Shown one piece after another: positions 5,673-5,935 of a stretch of 5,935 nucleotides of DNA. How positions within the stretch are numbered: the stretch's first letter is position 1; each line of letters opens with the position of its first letter. The translations under genes were made by a program, and so were the position numbers. The notes below the pieces were generated by a model that was not told where the DNA came from, ran no database searches, and was given only the letters and a program-made list of their open reading frames with translations. Origin of the DNA: CAZWXH01 sp964637725 (GTDB taxonomy: Bacteria; Bacillota_I; Bacilli_A; Erysipelotrichales; Coprobacillaceae); contig CAZWXH010000112.1 of the NCBI GenBank assembly GCA_964637725.1, forward strand, positions 1 through 5,935, read 5' to 3'.

Positions 5673-5687
5673 GATTCATACTAGAAC
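5667..5687 (-). promoter_or_regulatory. Predicted antiterminator hairpin
   Basis: GUUCUAG (5687-5681) can pair with CUAGGAC (5673-5667) in a 7-bp stem with one G-U pair and a 7-nt loop. The 3' arm uses six of the seven bases of the terminator's 5' arm. This gives the alternative ON structure expected when cobalamin is absent. UUCUAG can in turn pair with CUAAGAA (5717-5711, one bulged A) at the aptamer's 3' edge, a possible anti-antiterminator. Read from sequence complementarity only. Confidence 0.65.
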
Positions 5688-5894
5688 TACTTTATACTCC
5701 GTAAAGTGTATTCTTAGATGTTGGCTTGTATTCCGGCTCAAGTTCATAGTCTTCACGTCTTCCCAGTTTCCCAGTGACATTATGTGTCGACTCCCTTTTA
5801 CGGCTGCGGGACAGCTGAGGAATTACACCTCATTCCAATTTCATAAAATAATCATATTATTCTAACCAACAAATTTATTTACTTTTACAAGCAC

Positions 5895-5922
5895 ATTATA
5901 TAATAGATTACTAAAATAACAA
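5895..5922 (-). promoter_or_regulatory. Sigma-A-type promoter of the riboswitch and B12 uptake operon
   Basis: On the minus strand a -35 TTGTTA (5922-5917), a 16-bp spacer, and a perfect -10 TATAAT (5900-5895). Transcription would start near 5888, about 17 nt before the aptamer's closing helix. The surrounding sequence is very AT-rich, so neighbouring -10-like hexamers exist, but this pair fits the aptamer position best. Confidence 0.72.
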
Positions 5923-5935
5923 AGACTTTTATCAA

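Larger units (their letters stand above)
5649..5871 (-). ncRNA. Cobalamin (B12) riboswitch, transcription-terminating type
   Basis: Leader RNA that binds a cobalamin and represses the downstream uptake operon. Conserved blocks in order are GGAA then GAGGUGUAAUUCCUC (P3 with its GGUG), GCUGUCCCGC followed by AGCCGUAA, AUGUCACUGGGAAACUGGGAAG, and the B12 box AGCCGGAAUAC (5738-5728). The aptamer is closed by UGUUGG (5871-5866) pairing with CCAACA (5724-5719). A hairpin stem AUAC/GUAU (5711-5708 with 5697-5694) presents UUUACGG (5705-5699), perfectly complementary to CCGUAAA (5803-5797) in the L5 region. This is the expected L5-L13 kissing interaction. The terminator and antiterminator (5687-5649) form the expression platform, so bound ligand should switch the operon off. 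Aptamer identity is secure; the preferred form (adenosyl- or methyl-/hydroxocobalamin) is not determined. Confidence 0.94.

Noticed and set aside
1..5935. CRISPR arrays, insertion sequences, integrase sites or long direct repeats
   Set aside because: None were seen on either strand; the only inverted repeats are RNA hairpins already assigned.

Overview
This is an AT-rich chromosomal segment from a low-GC Gram-positive bacterium (Bacillota). The evidence is the secG-rnr-smpB-ssrA order, strong AAAGGAGG-type ribosome binding sites, surface proteins with Lys/Glu-rich spacers, and an ECF-type vitamin transporter subunit. A member of the Erysipelotrichia or a related gut Firmicute is possible, but that is inference. 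Every gene supported here lies on the minus strand, so the window reads biologically from high to low coordinates.

The upstream unit (about 5922 down to 3457) is a vitamin B12 uptake cassette. A sigma-A-type promoter precedes a cobalamin riboswitch with a visible intrinsic terminator and a competing antiterminator hairpin. Three genes follow, joined by two 8-nt overlaps: a secreted, C-terminally anchored alpha/alpha-barrel protein; an N-terminally anchored DUF4430 (transcobalamin C-terminal-like) protein; and an ECF transporter S component. An intrinsic terminator that overlaps the last codons of the S-component gene closes the unit. The two surface proteins match, in order, the alpha and beta domains that in animal intrinsic factor and transcobalamin enclose cobalamin. 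The best reading is a split, membrane-tethered bacterial counterpart that captures a corrinoid and hands it to the S component. The shared energizing module (EcfA/EcfA'/EcfT) is not in this window and would be elsewhere.

The downstream unit (about 3424 down to 4) is a housekeeping group. An extended -10 promoter drives secG (protein-export channel subunit), then rnr (RNase R), smpB and ssrA (tmRNA), with a final intrinsic terminator. rnr, smpB and ssrA all serve trans-translation: SmpB and tmRNA rescue stalled ribosomes, and RNase R degrades the faulty mRNA. A terminator-like hairpin between secG and rnr probably lowers expression of the distal genes. The mature tmRNA begins one nucleotide after the smpB stop codon. 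Its predicted degradation tag, GNRQQLSFAC, ends in Ala-Cys instead of the usual Ala-Ala.

Non-coding stretches are accounted for: 1-42 (terminator), 3351-3467 (secG leader, promoter and upstream terminator) and 5624-5935 (leader, riboswitch, promoter). No mobile elements, CRISPR arrays or tRNA genes were seen.
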